A stretch of DNA of 64,000 nt from Pyrrhosoma nymphula. Lineage: Eukaryota > Arthropoda > Insecta > Odonata > Coenagrionidae. The position numbers and the translations under genes were made by a program. The notes beneath the pieces were generated by a model. It worked only from the letters and a program-made list of their open reading frames with translations, was not told where the DNA came from and did not search any database. The stretch is taken from NCBI GenBank assembly GCA_963573305.1, contig OY754338.1, positions 16,118,192 to 16,182,191 on the forward strand, read 5' to 3'. Below, one piece after another: positions 32,854 to 43,590 of the stretch (positions are counted from its first letter, which is position 1; each line of letters starts with the position of its first letter).

Positions 32854-33577
32854 CGGCCAGGGGGGTTATTTTGTAATCTCACCTTTTTAGTGACTCTTAG
32901 TGGAAAGGCGGGAGATCCGTTTCCCTCTCTTAATGATCGGCTCACGAACGGTTTGTGAATTGTCGGAAGCTTCAATTACCTTATGTCTGATAAAAGATGC
33001 CGAGACTATGTATGCCCAGATTGCTCAACATGTTACGGAAGATATCTTACACTGTACATACCACGAAAATCTAAATACACTCAAGACTACAAGCGACATG
33101 TAAGCGATGACTCAATATTTAAAAAATACTAAGTGCATCTAATTAGTGTTCGATTCACAAGCACGGGAAATATCTACCAAGAACGAAGATTTTTTGGCAA
33201 TATTTGTTGAAATGATGGTATAAATAAATGAATTCCATTTTCAATACACTGGCGGATAGGCACATGAAAACAAAGGTACATTGTTTGGGAAATATTGATA
33301 CGAAATATATACACAGATAATTCAAGCTAATAATAACATACGCATTTCAAACAAAGCATACCTTCAAGTGCCCAATATATTGGAGTTGAAAATGCTGAAG
33401 TTCTTCACGTTTAGCAAACAACAATACGATTTAAAATCGTTTGTATCTTTCGCGCCTTTGTTTATTTTCCAATTCAAGCTTCACGTTCTTTATGACAGGT
33501 GAGATGGAACTAATGGCAGGCGGAGATAATGAAACGGATCAAGAGTCGAAAGATACAGATCAGAGCGGATGAGTCGT
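32854..33577. other. No gene seen
   Basis: AT-rich, no recognisable coding or repeat structure. Confidence 0.45.
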
Positions 33578-34858
33578 CTAAAAGACCAGCACATGACCGT
33601 CCATTTGGATCAATTTGGGCTGGGTACGTTGAAACGGGGGAGATCTCACCGGTACGGAATCAGATAGCGTCAGATCATATGTCATTAAATTAGTACAACC
33701 TAACCTGTCCGTGATTACGTCCTGGAATTCAGTGAAAAGATCCCTCCTCCTTTTATCTTCCGGTAGGTGACTTAGGTCAGATCTATCGCTGGCCTCCTCT
33801 TCCCTACCCCCTCCGCCGTATAATGCGCCCATGACATTCGGCCGGAAATTAAAAGAATACGTGCATTCTACAAAGTCTAACTTCATTCCCGATCTTTTCA
33901 TGAACTCCACTCCTAGAATAACGGGAAACGGGGGATCATTCAGAACCAAAAAATAGTGCTCCCAAGTCAGACCGTCTATTTTTAACCTCAGAGATACTTG
34001 TTTCGTGGCGAGCCATTGCTCCAACTGAAATCCGCGACACTGTATCGATACTGCCTGAATTTTTCTGGGGTTTACTTCGAGACGAGCGAGTAAGGACGCC
34101 GCTACGCAGGAGCAAAAGGCTCCGGAGTCCAAAAGGGCCATCGTGCCAATGCCATTCATTTCGACGGGTACGGTCGTGGCACCTTGAAACAAAGGCCGCT
34201 TCGGTCGACCCGATAAGGCCACTATACGCCCGCTACGGCCTCGGCGCCTCGCGGGCATTTCGTTTCCCCGTTTTGAACGACAGTTATTTTGCACGTGCCC
34301 CACCTGACCACAGTCCCAACACCGGAGTGGTCCTCGAGCACGTACCGGGCCTTGCCGACAAGTGTTATCCGAATCCTCCCACCTCGCCGTCGATTGAGTT
34401 CCCGAACGTCGCTGGGAACAGTCGAATTCAACGTCTACCATCGCCTGAGCACGTTCGGGGGGGATATAGTATTGGGCCAGATCCTTTTTCGCCTCAAATT
34501 CTCGACCCCATTCCAACAATTCCTCAAACGTGTGCGGGGAAAACGATAGTTGCTTCAGATAGTTAGGATGCAGGTTACTTCTCACAATATTAAATAATTC
34601 CCGTTCCTCGAAAGGATCTATTAGCCGATTGTTCATTCTTATGACCAGCGTTACGTATTGAGCAATCTTTTCCGATTCCCCTTGCGTCCGATTAAGAATA
34701 TCTCTCTTCAGACGGAACTGATAATTAGGGGGTGCGAAAGCCAACTGAAACTCTTTCGTAAACGAAGCAAAGTCGGGAAAGTGGTTGGACCAAAACCACT
34801 CCCTCGTCTGTCCCAGCAGGAGTTCAGGAACGATCTTTAACCGATCCCCCGGGTCCAA
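33578..34858 (-). pseudogene. Gypsy Gag-Pol fragment: gag, zinc knuckle, aspartic protease
   Basis: A 426-residue open frame. Residues 1-150 are a retrotransposon gag domain (MDPGDRLKIVPELLLG, WFWSNHFPDFASFTKEF, SNLHPNYLKQL). A CCHC knuckle (CWDCGQVGHVQNNC) lies near residue 180. An aspartic protease follows, with the active site LLDSGAFCSCV near residue 240 and a VILGVEFM strand. After this come DYDLTL-like residues (MTYDLTLSDSVPVRSP), the usual lead-in to the Gypsy reverse transcriptase, and the frame then leaves the conserved sequence. Gag packages the RNA and the protease matures the polyprotein. The piece is open, but the gag N-terminus is out of frame upstream and pol is cut off, so it is not functional. 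Confidence 0.85.
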
Positions 34859-34909
34859 ATCGTAGTGATCAATTAACTTATCTTATTAACTTCCGCACGC
34901 CCACTGAAC

Positions 34910-35281
34910 CTAATCTCCCAGCGAAGTGCTGCAGCCGCCGCAGTTTCCCACCTTGACCTTCCCCCTGATAACCTCTACGTCCCCGTGAATCACCTCGTCG
35001 CCTACCGCACCGGGCGCCGTGTCACTTACCGAACGTATGTATTGCCTGATCCGCCTCCGGATTTCGTCCAGTGATCCCTCCGCACTCAGTCCGAGTCTAT
35101 TACATAAGGCAGCTGCTTCCTTTTTCGGCACCCGATTAACCCAACTGGTGCCCAGGGGTTGCTCCGACGCCGCGGTCCTAGATACTCCGGGAACTGAAAG
35201 GGGGGGGGGGGTCGTCCTCCAGAGGCAAATCGGACGCGGTGGACATGACCACACACAACCAACACTAGCGACCACAAACAC
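34910..35281 (-). pseudogene. Gypsy Gag N-terminus with SAP-like motif
   Basis: The part from about 35150 reads VPKKEAAALCNRLGLSAEGS followed by LDEIRRRIRQYIRS. This is the SAP-like helix pair found at the start of some Gypsy Gag proteins. It runs into a TAG before the main gag frame. Between the two pieces another frame carries FSGRAEVNK and KLIDHYDLDPGD, so at least two small indels broke a once continuous Gag. The residues before 35150 overlap the leader and are probably untranslated. Confidence 0.6.
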
Positions 35282-35296
35282 GCTCTGCTACCAGTT
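35279..35296 (-). promoter_or_regulatory. Retrotransposon primer binding site (candidate)
   Basis: On the minus strand, CTGGTAGCAGAGCGTG follows six bases after the presumed LTR end (…GGTAACA). TGGTAGCAGAGC-type sites are common primer binding sites in Gypsy elements. Confidence 0.55.
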
Positions 35297-35300
35297 GAAA

Positions 35301-35720
35301 TGTTACCTCCCAAAACAAAGGGGTAATGAAGAGAATGGGATACTGTGGATGAAAGAAGAACTCGCCAGCCTTTTGCGAGTTATTTATTTTAATAACCCAG
35401 AAAGTACAAATGAAATAATCAACCCTGGCCGTGGTGGTGGTGGTGCGAGACCGAAAGGAGGGGGGGGAGAGGGGAGGTAAAGCCGCTGGGCCCCGGGACT
35501 GGCAGGAGACCGCCGGACAGCGGCGCGAGCTGCAACCACGAAGCGACGTCTCTTTAGGAAGCGGAAGCAGTGCCGTCTCGTCGCCCGAGAGGCCTTATAT
35601 ATCCGCCGCCAGCAAGGGGGGAGGGGTGTCTCCAAGCGTCGGCCCACCAGGTCCCGCTTGACTCCGCACTTGGTGGCCGACCATTCTGATCGAGCCCGCA
35701 TAGCACGGCTCAACGTAGTA
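35301..35720 (-). repeat. Candidate 5' LTR with TATA box
   Basis: The inner edge is TGTTACC... at 35301 (reads ...GGTAACA on the coding strand). A TATATAA box lies at 35595-35601 on the minus strand. It has a GC-rich middle and G-runs. The outer edge near 35720 is uncertain because the opposite TG was not found, and no second LTR exists here to compare. Confidence 0.45.
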
Positions 35721-36045
35721 AGAAAATTGTCAGATTTTAAATTTCGAGTTTTTTTGTACTTACATAGCACCACTGTCATAACTGCCTCCTGGTATCCTTC
35801 TTCGCAAAAATATCAAATCTTAAGCGCAAATGACTTCAATCCACTACGAATAGTACGTATGCAATAGTCAGAATGATGGGCATTCCAATAGCAACGGCTG
35901 CCCTTCGGTCCGCTGACCATTGTTGTGGTGAACCCGTTGATAAATATGGTTAAATATTTAAGTATACTGAAATTTACATGTTGTATTTATAATTATAAAA
36001 AAAGGAACCAAATAATTTCAAAAGAAAAAAATTAAAAAATGATCC

Positions 36046-36130
36046 TCTCGGGTTTTGCTTCATTCGTTTTAATTTTTTATACAATTCAACGTTTTGCTCG
36101 TCTTACTGTGGGTTTCGTCGGGAGAATGAG
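36046..36130 (-). repeat. PLE terminal-repeat-like fragment
   Basis: CTCTCGGGTTTTGC at the left and CAACGTTTTGCTCGTC inside resemble the PLE end at 3851-3915 (CTCGGGTTTGCC, CAACGTTTCGACGAG). A solitary PLE end is inferred. Confidence 0.4.
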
Positions 36131-36309
36131 AGTTTTTGGTATCCAGTCTTATATTTTAAATTTAATAATCTGTAAAATAGAAAAATAAGGCAATAAATAT
36201 TTAATGCAAATTACTCGAAATTAGTTCATTTCCCGTTATTCAATGCCAATTTCTGATGTTATTGATGCCATGATATTCACAATTATTTGGAAATATTTTC
36301 TATTTATGA

Positions 36310-37110
36310 TTTGTAGGATGTAGAAGAAAAGAAAAATACATATAAAAATGCACAGGTATATAAAATTCCATTTGAAAATGGAATTCTAGAAGCGGCGAAA
36401 GCAACGGTAGGCGTAGTCAGCGCAACGGAAATTAGAAAACCGTGGATCACGAAGGAGATGATATTGGAGATGCTGGTGAGAAGGAAATGGAATAGAGTTA
36501 ACTCAGAGCTAGGGAAGTGAAAATATTGAGAATTAAGTGACAGGCTTAGAAGAGAAACAAAGAAAGCAAGAGAGGCGTGAAGTAGGGAACAGATCGACTC
36601 GTTAGAGAAATAAGATGGGATCAATACTAAAAAGAGGAAAAAGCAGATGGATTATATAGGAAGGTAAAGGAACTGACGGGTGGTAATAAGGGAAGGGGAA
36701 TTACAACGATAACAGACAGGACAGAGAGAGGATGTGCGTAGACTTGAGGCGTTTGAGAAGTGGGTATGGAGAAGTTGACCTGGGTGGCGAGGAAGACGAA
36801 CGAGGAGGTATTGGATATGGTCGGAGAGGAGAGGAAGCTTGTTGCAGAAGTTCAGAGAATGCAGAAGAGATGGATGGAGGAGGTTTTGAGAGGAGAGGGC
36901 ATGTTGAAGAGAGTGATAGAGGGGAGAACACTGGGGAAGCGTGGAAGAGGAAGGAAGAGGATAGGAATTCTGGACGGAATAAGAGGAGGTAGAAGATATG
37001 AAGAAATGAAGAGGGATCTAATAACGGGCCATCCTTAGGAGGGAAAGCGAGACAATGTCTGTGAAAATGGGATGCAGAATGGGGACTGTCCAAGAACCTA
37101 CCTATCAGCT
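36310..37110 (+). pseudogene. LINE pol fragment, internally deleted
   Basis: The plus strand first carries a linker-like piece in shifting frames, ending LYRKVKELTGGNKGRGITTI, typical of the region between endonuclease and reverse transcriptase. It then jumps to the C-terminal end: LTWVARKTNEEVLDMVGEER, MQKRWMEEVLRGEGMLKRVI and EGRTLGKRGRGRKRIGILD. These stretches match the end of a widespread arthropod endonuclease-reverse-transcriptase LINE. The whole RT domain is deleted between them. A PRTYL tail follows near 37095. Not functional. Confidence 0.7.
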
Positions 37111-38876
37111 GGTAAAAAACTTAAATGAAAAATGAAAATACGCAAAAGTGTGATGAAGTTTATTTCGAAGAGGCAACGCTTTCATTTTCCTCTCCACCGA
37201 AAGAAAATAGCTATTGGGAATTGCTAATTTTGCTCAACCTACGGCTTCTAACCGCGTTCTCGGATGTCTCGGAAAAGATTCCGAATTGCTTACTGGATCG
37301 TGTTCGTGAGCATCCGTGACTCATCCACGGTTTCAGAAAGTTCGATACTGAATTCTCGGAGACGGGGACGGGCAGTTAGAATAGGGCCCCAGAAATAACG
37401 CTTTCCTCTATGAAACGGCACTACACACTGCTTAATACGCTCTCCTCATGCGGATTAGGTGCTATGGAAGTGTCGTTGAATGGCAAATTCCTACAGTACT
37501 CTCGTTACGAGGTTGGCGTAGCTGATCTAATGTGTCTTCTGAGAACACACCAAATCTCTTGCAATACGCAACCAGCTCTGTTTTGGATAAATCGTTTATC
37601 TACGGGGTCCCTACGTTTCCCTCCGTTACTAACCACAGCTAGGACGATCACTTTCTCTTTCTCTCACATCACTTTCATTTAAGCAATTACAAAATATGAG
37701 GAAAATGATACTTTAATTAATCTTAAAGTGAATCATAGGTTCAAATAATTGTACATTCTTAAATTTGTTTAATTATAAACCTTAATTTAATAACACTGCA
37801 CATATAGAAGTCTTAAAAATTGGAAATTTTATCATATAGAGGGTAAAGGTGAGCTTTCGTCTCGCACTTTAAATGTTTGTTTTTGAAAAACGTAGGAAAC
37901 TGACGACATAATGCGATACTTAGGAGTAGAGGAAGAATGCGCATTTGTAAAAATGTAAGAATCATACCCGTGTGACTTGTAGTTTTTGAGATATTGACGT
38001 TTGAAAATGACCAATTTTGCGATTTTTTCGTGCGTTTTCGACGCCATATTTGGAGGTTTTATGAACATCCGGTAGGGGGATATAACTTATTTCCCTTATA
38101 TAATATGCCCTTAACCACCCCCCCCCACCCAACAAGCTTGCGGGCGTATGGAGTGAAACAGGTTAGTCCAATCAATAGGTATTTTTTCATACTCTAATTC
38201 TATAGGTAGTGGATGAAATGTGCTCAGGGGGTGTGGAGGTGGGCATGAAATGAGCCCCCCCCCCCATGTGCGTTCGACTCGAGATTATGAGGGGTTGCTA
38301 AGTAGTGACATAGAGTAAGTATATATGGAGTGGCAACGAGATAGGGAGATTCGGATATAACTTTTTAAATGATATCTTGGCCGATAGATGGAGGAGGTGT
38401 ATCGAAGTAGCAGTATAAGCTGGAACAATCGAGCTCGGCGTCAACTTCGGCACACGGACACCTAATTCAGTGTCGCTTCATTGAAATAACGTTCTAATGA
38501 TACTGTCGGTATCAGTATGTTTACTAATCGACACATAGCAACGCATGTCAAGCCCGTCGAGGCGTAACCTCCGAGCGAATGCTATGGTGGCTACGGTCAA
38601 GCCGTCTGTGCAAACATTTGAGTTTTAATTTAGGAACAGATATAATCGTGAGGGTGAGACTAAAGGAAACATTAAATCAATGTTGTTTTTAATTTGAACT
38701 CGGAAAAAAAATATTCAGACGATATTTAGAAGCTAGAAGGGTTATGATCTTATTATATTTATTGTAAGTTATTCACTGAATCGTAAATGAATTATAAAGA
38801 AATATGGTGTAGTCATATTTCTGTTATTTCTTACTAACTTCTCTTTTCTAAATTTTGCATTCATACACTACCTATA
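37111..38876. other. No gene seen; C-runs and a dispersed 35-bp motif
   Basis: No coding similarity. Poly-C tracts lie at about 38119-38128 and 38257-38266. 38304-38338 has an inverted relative at 47712-47746. Confidence 0.4.
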
Positions 38877-39445
38877 CGAGGTGTGATAAAAAATAGCGGG
38901 AATTTTTGTTTTTCCTAAAGAATATTTATTTATTGATCAATATTAATTTTGTTCCCTTCAAAGTAATCCCCCTTAGATATAATACACTTGTGCCAGCGGT
39001 TTTTCCAATATTTGAAGCACTTCTGGAACTCACTTTTCGGTATAGAGCTCAGCTCCTTCAGCGATTCTGTTTTTATCTCATCAACGGTGGCAAAACGTCG
39101 TCCTTTCATGGTTCTCTTCAGCCTCGGGAATAGAAAAAAGTCATAGGGGGTCATGTCCGGCGAATACGGTGGCTAAGCCAAAATAACGTTTTGTTTTTTG
39201 ACCAAAAAATCACGAACAAGCAGTGAGGTGTGAGCGGGAGCATTATCGTGGTGTAATTTCCACGAGTTGTTTTGCCACAATTCTGGGCGTTTTCTTCGGA
39301 TTAGTTCACGAAAACGGTGCATAACTTCCAGGTAGCATTCCTTATTGACCGAACGACCATGTGGCAGTAACTCGGAATTATTGGAAATCGGAATTAATAA
39401 GCCCGCGAAATTTATAAAATCCCCGTTATTTTTTATCACACCTCG
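38877..39445 (-). mobile_element. mariner transposon, 569 bp, internally deleted
   Basis: Ends CGAGGTGTGATAAAAAATAG (38877) and its inverted partner (to 39445) are flanked by TA at 38875-38876 and 39446-39447. Only the C-terminal part of the transposase survives on the minus strand. Intact relatives are ~1.3 kb. Confidence 0.93.
38930..39439 (-). pseudogene. mariner transposase C-terminus, broken
   Basis: The frame starts in the terminal repeat and is fused by deletion to the catalytic half. HGRSVNKECYLEVMHRFREL and RPELWQNNSWKLHHDNAPAH carry the second catalytic Asp. One in-frame TAG (39173-39175) follows. PPYSPDMTPYDFFLFPRLKR carries the third Asp with 34 residues between them, so it is DD34D. 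It ends with KCIISKGDYFEGNKI, the usual C-terminus. The first Asp and the DNA-binding domain are deleted. It differs in sequence from the mariner at 13.7 kb. Confidence 0.9.
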
Positions 39446-40639
39446 TATATTGCGATTTTACTCATTCTAAACGGATGTCGAAGAGTCGGATGACAATCCT
39501 ACTATACACTTTTGTGTTGCAGGGAAAAAACTGTCGTCTATTTTCCATCATGGTTCATTTTATTCCAATGAAATTGGGCCGCAATATGTGCATAGTTTTT
39601 CGTCTCGCGAAAACGTACCTAACCATAAAATAACTTTATTGTCAGACTTAATTATTCATCAAGAGACAAATATTTTACGTCAAAATGGGGTAAAATTTAG
39701 TCACCAAGATTAAAAGACACATTTGACACAGGCTTTGAAAATTTTTAATTTAATTTCATAAAACATATGGCATCGTATAAATAATAATTAACATATATTA
39801 AAAATCCTTTTTTTGTGTGAAATACGTGTGACAGGGTAAAACATTGAATGTCATTGACGAAGCTAATCTTAGCTTACTATTCTGTTTTGATTGCATCATC
39901 AGTGGAACCATCCCTTTGCAAGCCTTTTTTGTCATGCACACAAATAACAACTTTACCGAGAATTGCAAATGGTTGAAGCAGGCTCCTTCTGTTATGCACT
40001 TACCATACTTGTGTAACTTGCGTAGGGCATTTTTCCATAATATTCTGATGATATTTCTGTTGTGCATATTTTCCTCAAAACACCCCTTCGAACACCCTAA
40101 GCGCCTTTGTTCCTATTTTTTAAAATTCCTCTGAAGGATAGAGTAATCCCGAATGAACATCCTTTAAATTTGGAAATGTTTTATTGAGAATAAGTAATTG
40201 AGTTTTATCAGTTAAGGATCGCTTCCCAACAAATCTGTCCCTGCATTTGAAACACCTGGATTTCTCCCAGAGCCTCTTTACTAAATATCCTAGAAAATAT
40301 GTTTCAGAACACTGCTGGAGACTCACTGTCTCAGACTCCTTTACCGGGAGGCCAAAAACTTCTTCATCTTCAGATGATGAACCTAATTAGTCATCTTCTG
40401 TGCATTCATTGAAATTCGTAATGCAGAATTTGCCCTCACCATCATCTCCCAACTTATCTTCTCATTCTAACTGAAGCATAGAGTCCTCATCTATGGAGTA
40501 GCTTCCAGTTTTGGGGGGGGGTGTTTAATAAGTTTTTCAAAGTCACTTGCCTGTGGCTAGCCCGGAAAGCTTTTACTGTTGGGTTCCTGTTTAACCCGCC
40601 TCTCTGCCGGATAGTGTTGCCACGAGACGAGACTTGAGC

Positions 40640-40740
40640 CAGTCTCGTTTTCTGAACTCGGGTATCGTCTCGAGTCTCGTCTCGTAAACCCCAGTCTCGT
40701 CTCGGTCTCGAGTCTCGGACGAGACTCTCGTCTCGTTTCC
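40640..40740. repeat. hAT left subterminal GTCTCG repeats
   Basis: More than ten copies of GTCTCG or CGAGAC lie within ~100 bp next to the left terminus, in both orientations. Confidence 0.85.
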
Positions 40741-41113
40741 CCCAAAATAAATTTAGCACAATAAAAAGCCGTTTCCTTTGCGTACTTAATCGCTGAATCG
40801 GTACACTCGAAATAGGAAAGCCATTAACATAAATTTTGAATATATATTGATCTGGACACCAATTACATCAATTTGCTAGTAATATCATTGATTTCATTGA
40901 TACTCATTGAATAAACTAGTAACATAAAACAAAAAAATTCTAAAAAGGGAATGTAGACACAAATTTACTGCAGAGAAATCCACAAAAGGTTTAAGAAAAT
41001 AATCGCAAAAATAATGTGAGGAGTGATATAAGAGATAATTTTCGCTTTAATGAAGTACCTTTCGTAGCTTAATAAAGTAGCTTCGCTTTCAGTAGTTTAA
41101 ATAATTTTCAGAT

Positions 41114-42540
41114 TTAAAAAAGTTTAATTAACAAGTTTTTTATTTGACTGGCCAAATTGCACGTCACCCACGAGTTCACACAGAGTAAACTTCTTGCTGA
41201 TTCCTGACCCAAGCGGTTTCTATGCTTACTTATTGTCAAGGCTGCTCTTGAGAACAACCTTTCCGCTGGAACAGATGTAGTGGGAATACTGAGGAAGTCT
41301 CTCGCCATTTTTGATAGCACTGGAAAAGTTGTCTCATTTGCCTTCCACCATGTCAATATGTTTACATCACTAGGGGATCTCGGCAGTTGAAGATATTCTG
41401 CAAGTTCTTCCTCCATTTTTCATGCTGGGATGATAGACTAGGAGCAAATATATGAAAACCATTTTGTCTTAACAGAAAAAGGGTTAAATTTCTATTTAAA
41501 AGGAAAAAAATAAAATAAAAGTTCTGAGACTAATTGAACTTCTCTCTTAGGTCAAAATAGTTAAGGTAAGTGAAATTAGTCGAAAAGGAGAAAATACCAG
41601 CCAGCACTGGGTCTTGACTGCTTATAGAGATAATATACATCTAGAAAGTCTTCCTCGTCACTTTCTATCAAAACAGACCTCTCAAGATTCTCTAGATCCA
41701 TTGACTGAGCGGACTGTATTTGAGTGGGATACCTTTCGTAATAGACTTTGAACATTTCCTCAAGTTTCAATAGGGACTTTTCCTGCATCTCTTTTCCCCA
41801 TGGCGTCATGGAGAAAGTTTCACATTTATGACGTTGATCTAATATTAATACCACGCAATAAATCCAGTTTGTCAGGCGGTAGTACTTTAGCATCTTGTTC
41901 CGAGCGGCTTGATAGGCAAGCAACAGTTTTTCATCACCTTCATTCCTTCCAGGCTTGTTGTCCAGTATTTCCATATTTTTTCTAGCTTATCCAACAGCAA
42001 GTTAAATGGAACGGTAACGAGTGGAAGGGTGACGTAATTTTCTCCTCCTAATTTATTCGTCAGAACTTTAAAGTTTTTTAAAACTTTGTGAACATATTCA
42101 AGCAGTGTCCATTCTGATCCAGTGATTTTGAGGCGCTTCAGGTCACTTACACTATCGCATAGGATTGAAATACCTCTCTTCACATTAAGTGCTGTTCCAA
42201 TATTATCGTCTGTTGAATTCCACCTAGTTGGGACGTCTATTACAAGGTTCAGTGATGGTTCCCCTGCAGCTTCGCAAGCGCTACGGAATTTATTTCGTAA
42301 CTCCTCACTTTTTTTAATTTTTTTAATTAGAGATCTTATTGTGGCATTTGAAGTTTTATTTTCTTATTCAAAATCAAAATCCTCGTTTTCACTGTCAATT
42401 AATAAAGCTGGTCTTCTGAAACCCCGTCCTCCAGAGACAACGTTCTTAATAGATCCTGTACTGCAAGGTTTAGTACATGGGCTATGCATCTAAAATGATG
42501 CTCAGTGCTATCAAAACTTAGTGCTTTAGCCATTTAAGCT
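41114..42540 (-). pseudogene. hAT transposase, broken
   Basis: Blocks on the minus strand: STEHHFRCIAHVLNLAVQDL (42520-42430, the conserved 'H-x-R/C-x-AH-x-L-N-L' helix); SDLKRLKITGSEWTLLEYVH and TLPLVTVPFNLLLDKLE (42183-41950); NWIYCVVLILDQRHK; and the C-terminal dimerisation domain (41416-41114) with ILTWWKANETTFPVLSKMAR, DFLSIPTTSVPAERLFS and HRNRLGQESA. The DNA-binding finger and first catalytic Asp region should lie beyond the SINE-like insert but were not recognised. Stops and frameshifts separate the blocks. The WW...FP...ER-FS pattern makes the superfamily secure. Confidence 0.85.
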
Positions 42541-42790
42541 AAATAACTCGGCCGCAAATCGAGGGATCCGGGTTCGAATCCCGGTCAGGGTGAATGATTT
42601 TTCCTCTCAGGACTTTCGCACAAGTCTGCAAATAGATTTATTCGACAGGTTTCTGGCCCCTTTTAGAATGGACTGCATGCTGCTGAAATAAGATTACCTG
42701 CCGCTAACAGGTGTTTCTGGAGAAAATATGATGAATGGAGTTAGAATGAGTGGCTGATGAATAAATGCAGGTCAGATGATCCAGACTTTT
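42522..42790 (+). mobile_element. tRNA-derived SINE-like insert
   Basis: A tRNA-like head contains GGCCGCAAATCGAGGGATCC and the polymerase III B box GGTTCGAATCC (42571-42581). It is followed by a non-tRNA body (TTTTCCTCTCAGGACTTTCG). It interrupts hAT coding sequence at about 42535. The A box is poor and a target duplication was not found, so the limits are approximate. Confidence 0.55.
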
Positions 42791-43454
42791 TGATCAAATG
42801 GATTTTTGGTTAGCAAAATAAAGGCAAATGAAGGAAATTCAAGTCAAAGGAAAGCCAATTGTAGTTATCCTTTTTTATTGTAACATCCTCAACACAATTT
42901 AGCGACATTATGCTAAATATCCTCACTAACCTCGGAAGATGTGTAATGCAGGAAGAGGTACAATAGTTATTTCAATTATCATTCGTCTTTCTGCCGAGGT
43001 GATGTGCACTGCGCATTTCGAAATGGCGCCTACATTTTCTCCTAGCATGCAAACTATAAGCAGTATTGCAAGTGCCGCTGGGCGATACTTTACACATATG
43101 CGAGTATAATCCAAGATATTTTCGTCGTAGAAGTAAGCACTGAAAATTACCACTTTAGAAAATAGTCCAATTTTTGCTGGATAAATTTTCCAAGGTTATT
43201 ATCGCAGGAAACAAGGAAAAGTTCTCAGCCATTAACATTTCATTACTTGGCTCCAGAAGTCACGCTCATGCATTCAGAAATTGATTTTTCGGCTAAAATT
43301 CTTTTTTATAGTTAGATAATTTATGGAAAAGTTATTATTGAATTATATTTCAAATTTATTACTTAAGAAAAACGTAAAATTTACTTCGTCTTAACAGAAG
43401 GACATAGTTTTAGGGATAAAACTATACCAAATACCAATTAAGGACATATATCTG

Positions 43455-43590
43455 TATTTCGAGACTTTCGAGTCTCGTGGAAGTGGTATCGTCTCGTCTC
43501 GTCAAAAAGTGGTCTCGTCTCGAATTCTACCCAACGGTCTCGTCTCGAGTCGCGTCTCGAAAACGAGACGAGAAAGTATCGAGTCTCGCG
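43455..43590. repeat. hAT right subterminal GTCTCG repeats
   Basis: A matching cluster of GTCTCG/CGAGAC repeats lies near the right terminus. Such arrays often bind hAT transposase. Confidence 0.85.

Larger units (their letters stand above)
33578..35720 (-). mobile_element. Ty3/Gypsy LTR retrotransposon, 3'-truncated
   Basis: Minus-strand order: candidate 5' LTR (about 35720-35301), primer binding site (35296-35279), gag, then protease and the first residues of the RT region, ending near 33590. The rest of pol, the 3' LTR and any further gene are missing. No envelope-like sequence is present. Confidence 0.75.

Noticed and set aside
35019..35480. 153-codon plus-strand open frame
   Set aside because: Antisense to the Gypsy gag N-terminus and candidate LTR; Gly/Arg-rich from G-runs.
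33578..35720. Endogenous virus
   Set aside because: Only gag, protease and an RT lead-in are present, with no envelope. It is an ordinary LTR retrotransposon fragment.
40640..40740. CRISPR-like short repeats
   Set aside because: Motifs are 6 bp with irregular spacing and mixed orientation in a eukaryotic hAT subterminal region.
42522..42595. Possible tRNA gene (B box GGTTCGAATCC with tRNA-like flanks)
   Set aside because: The A box and acceptor stem are not convincing and a non-tRNA body follows directly, so a SINE is the better reading.
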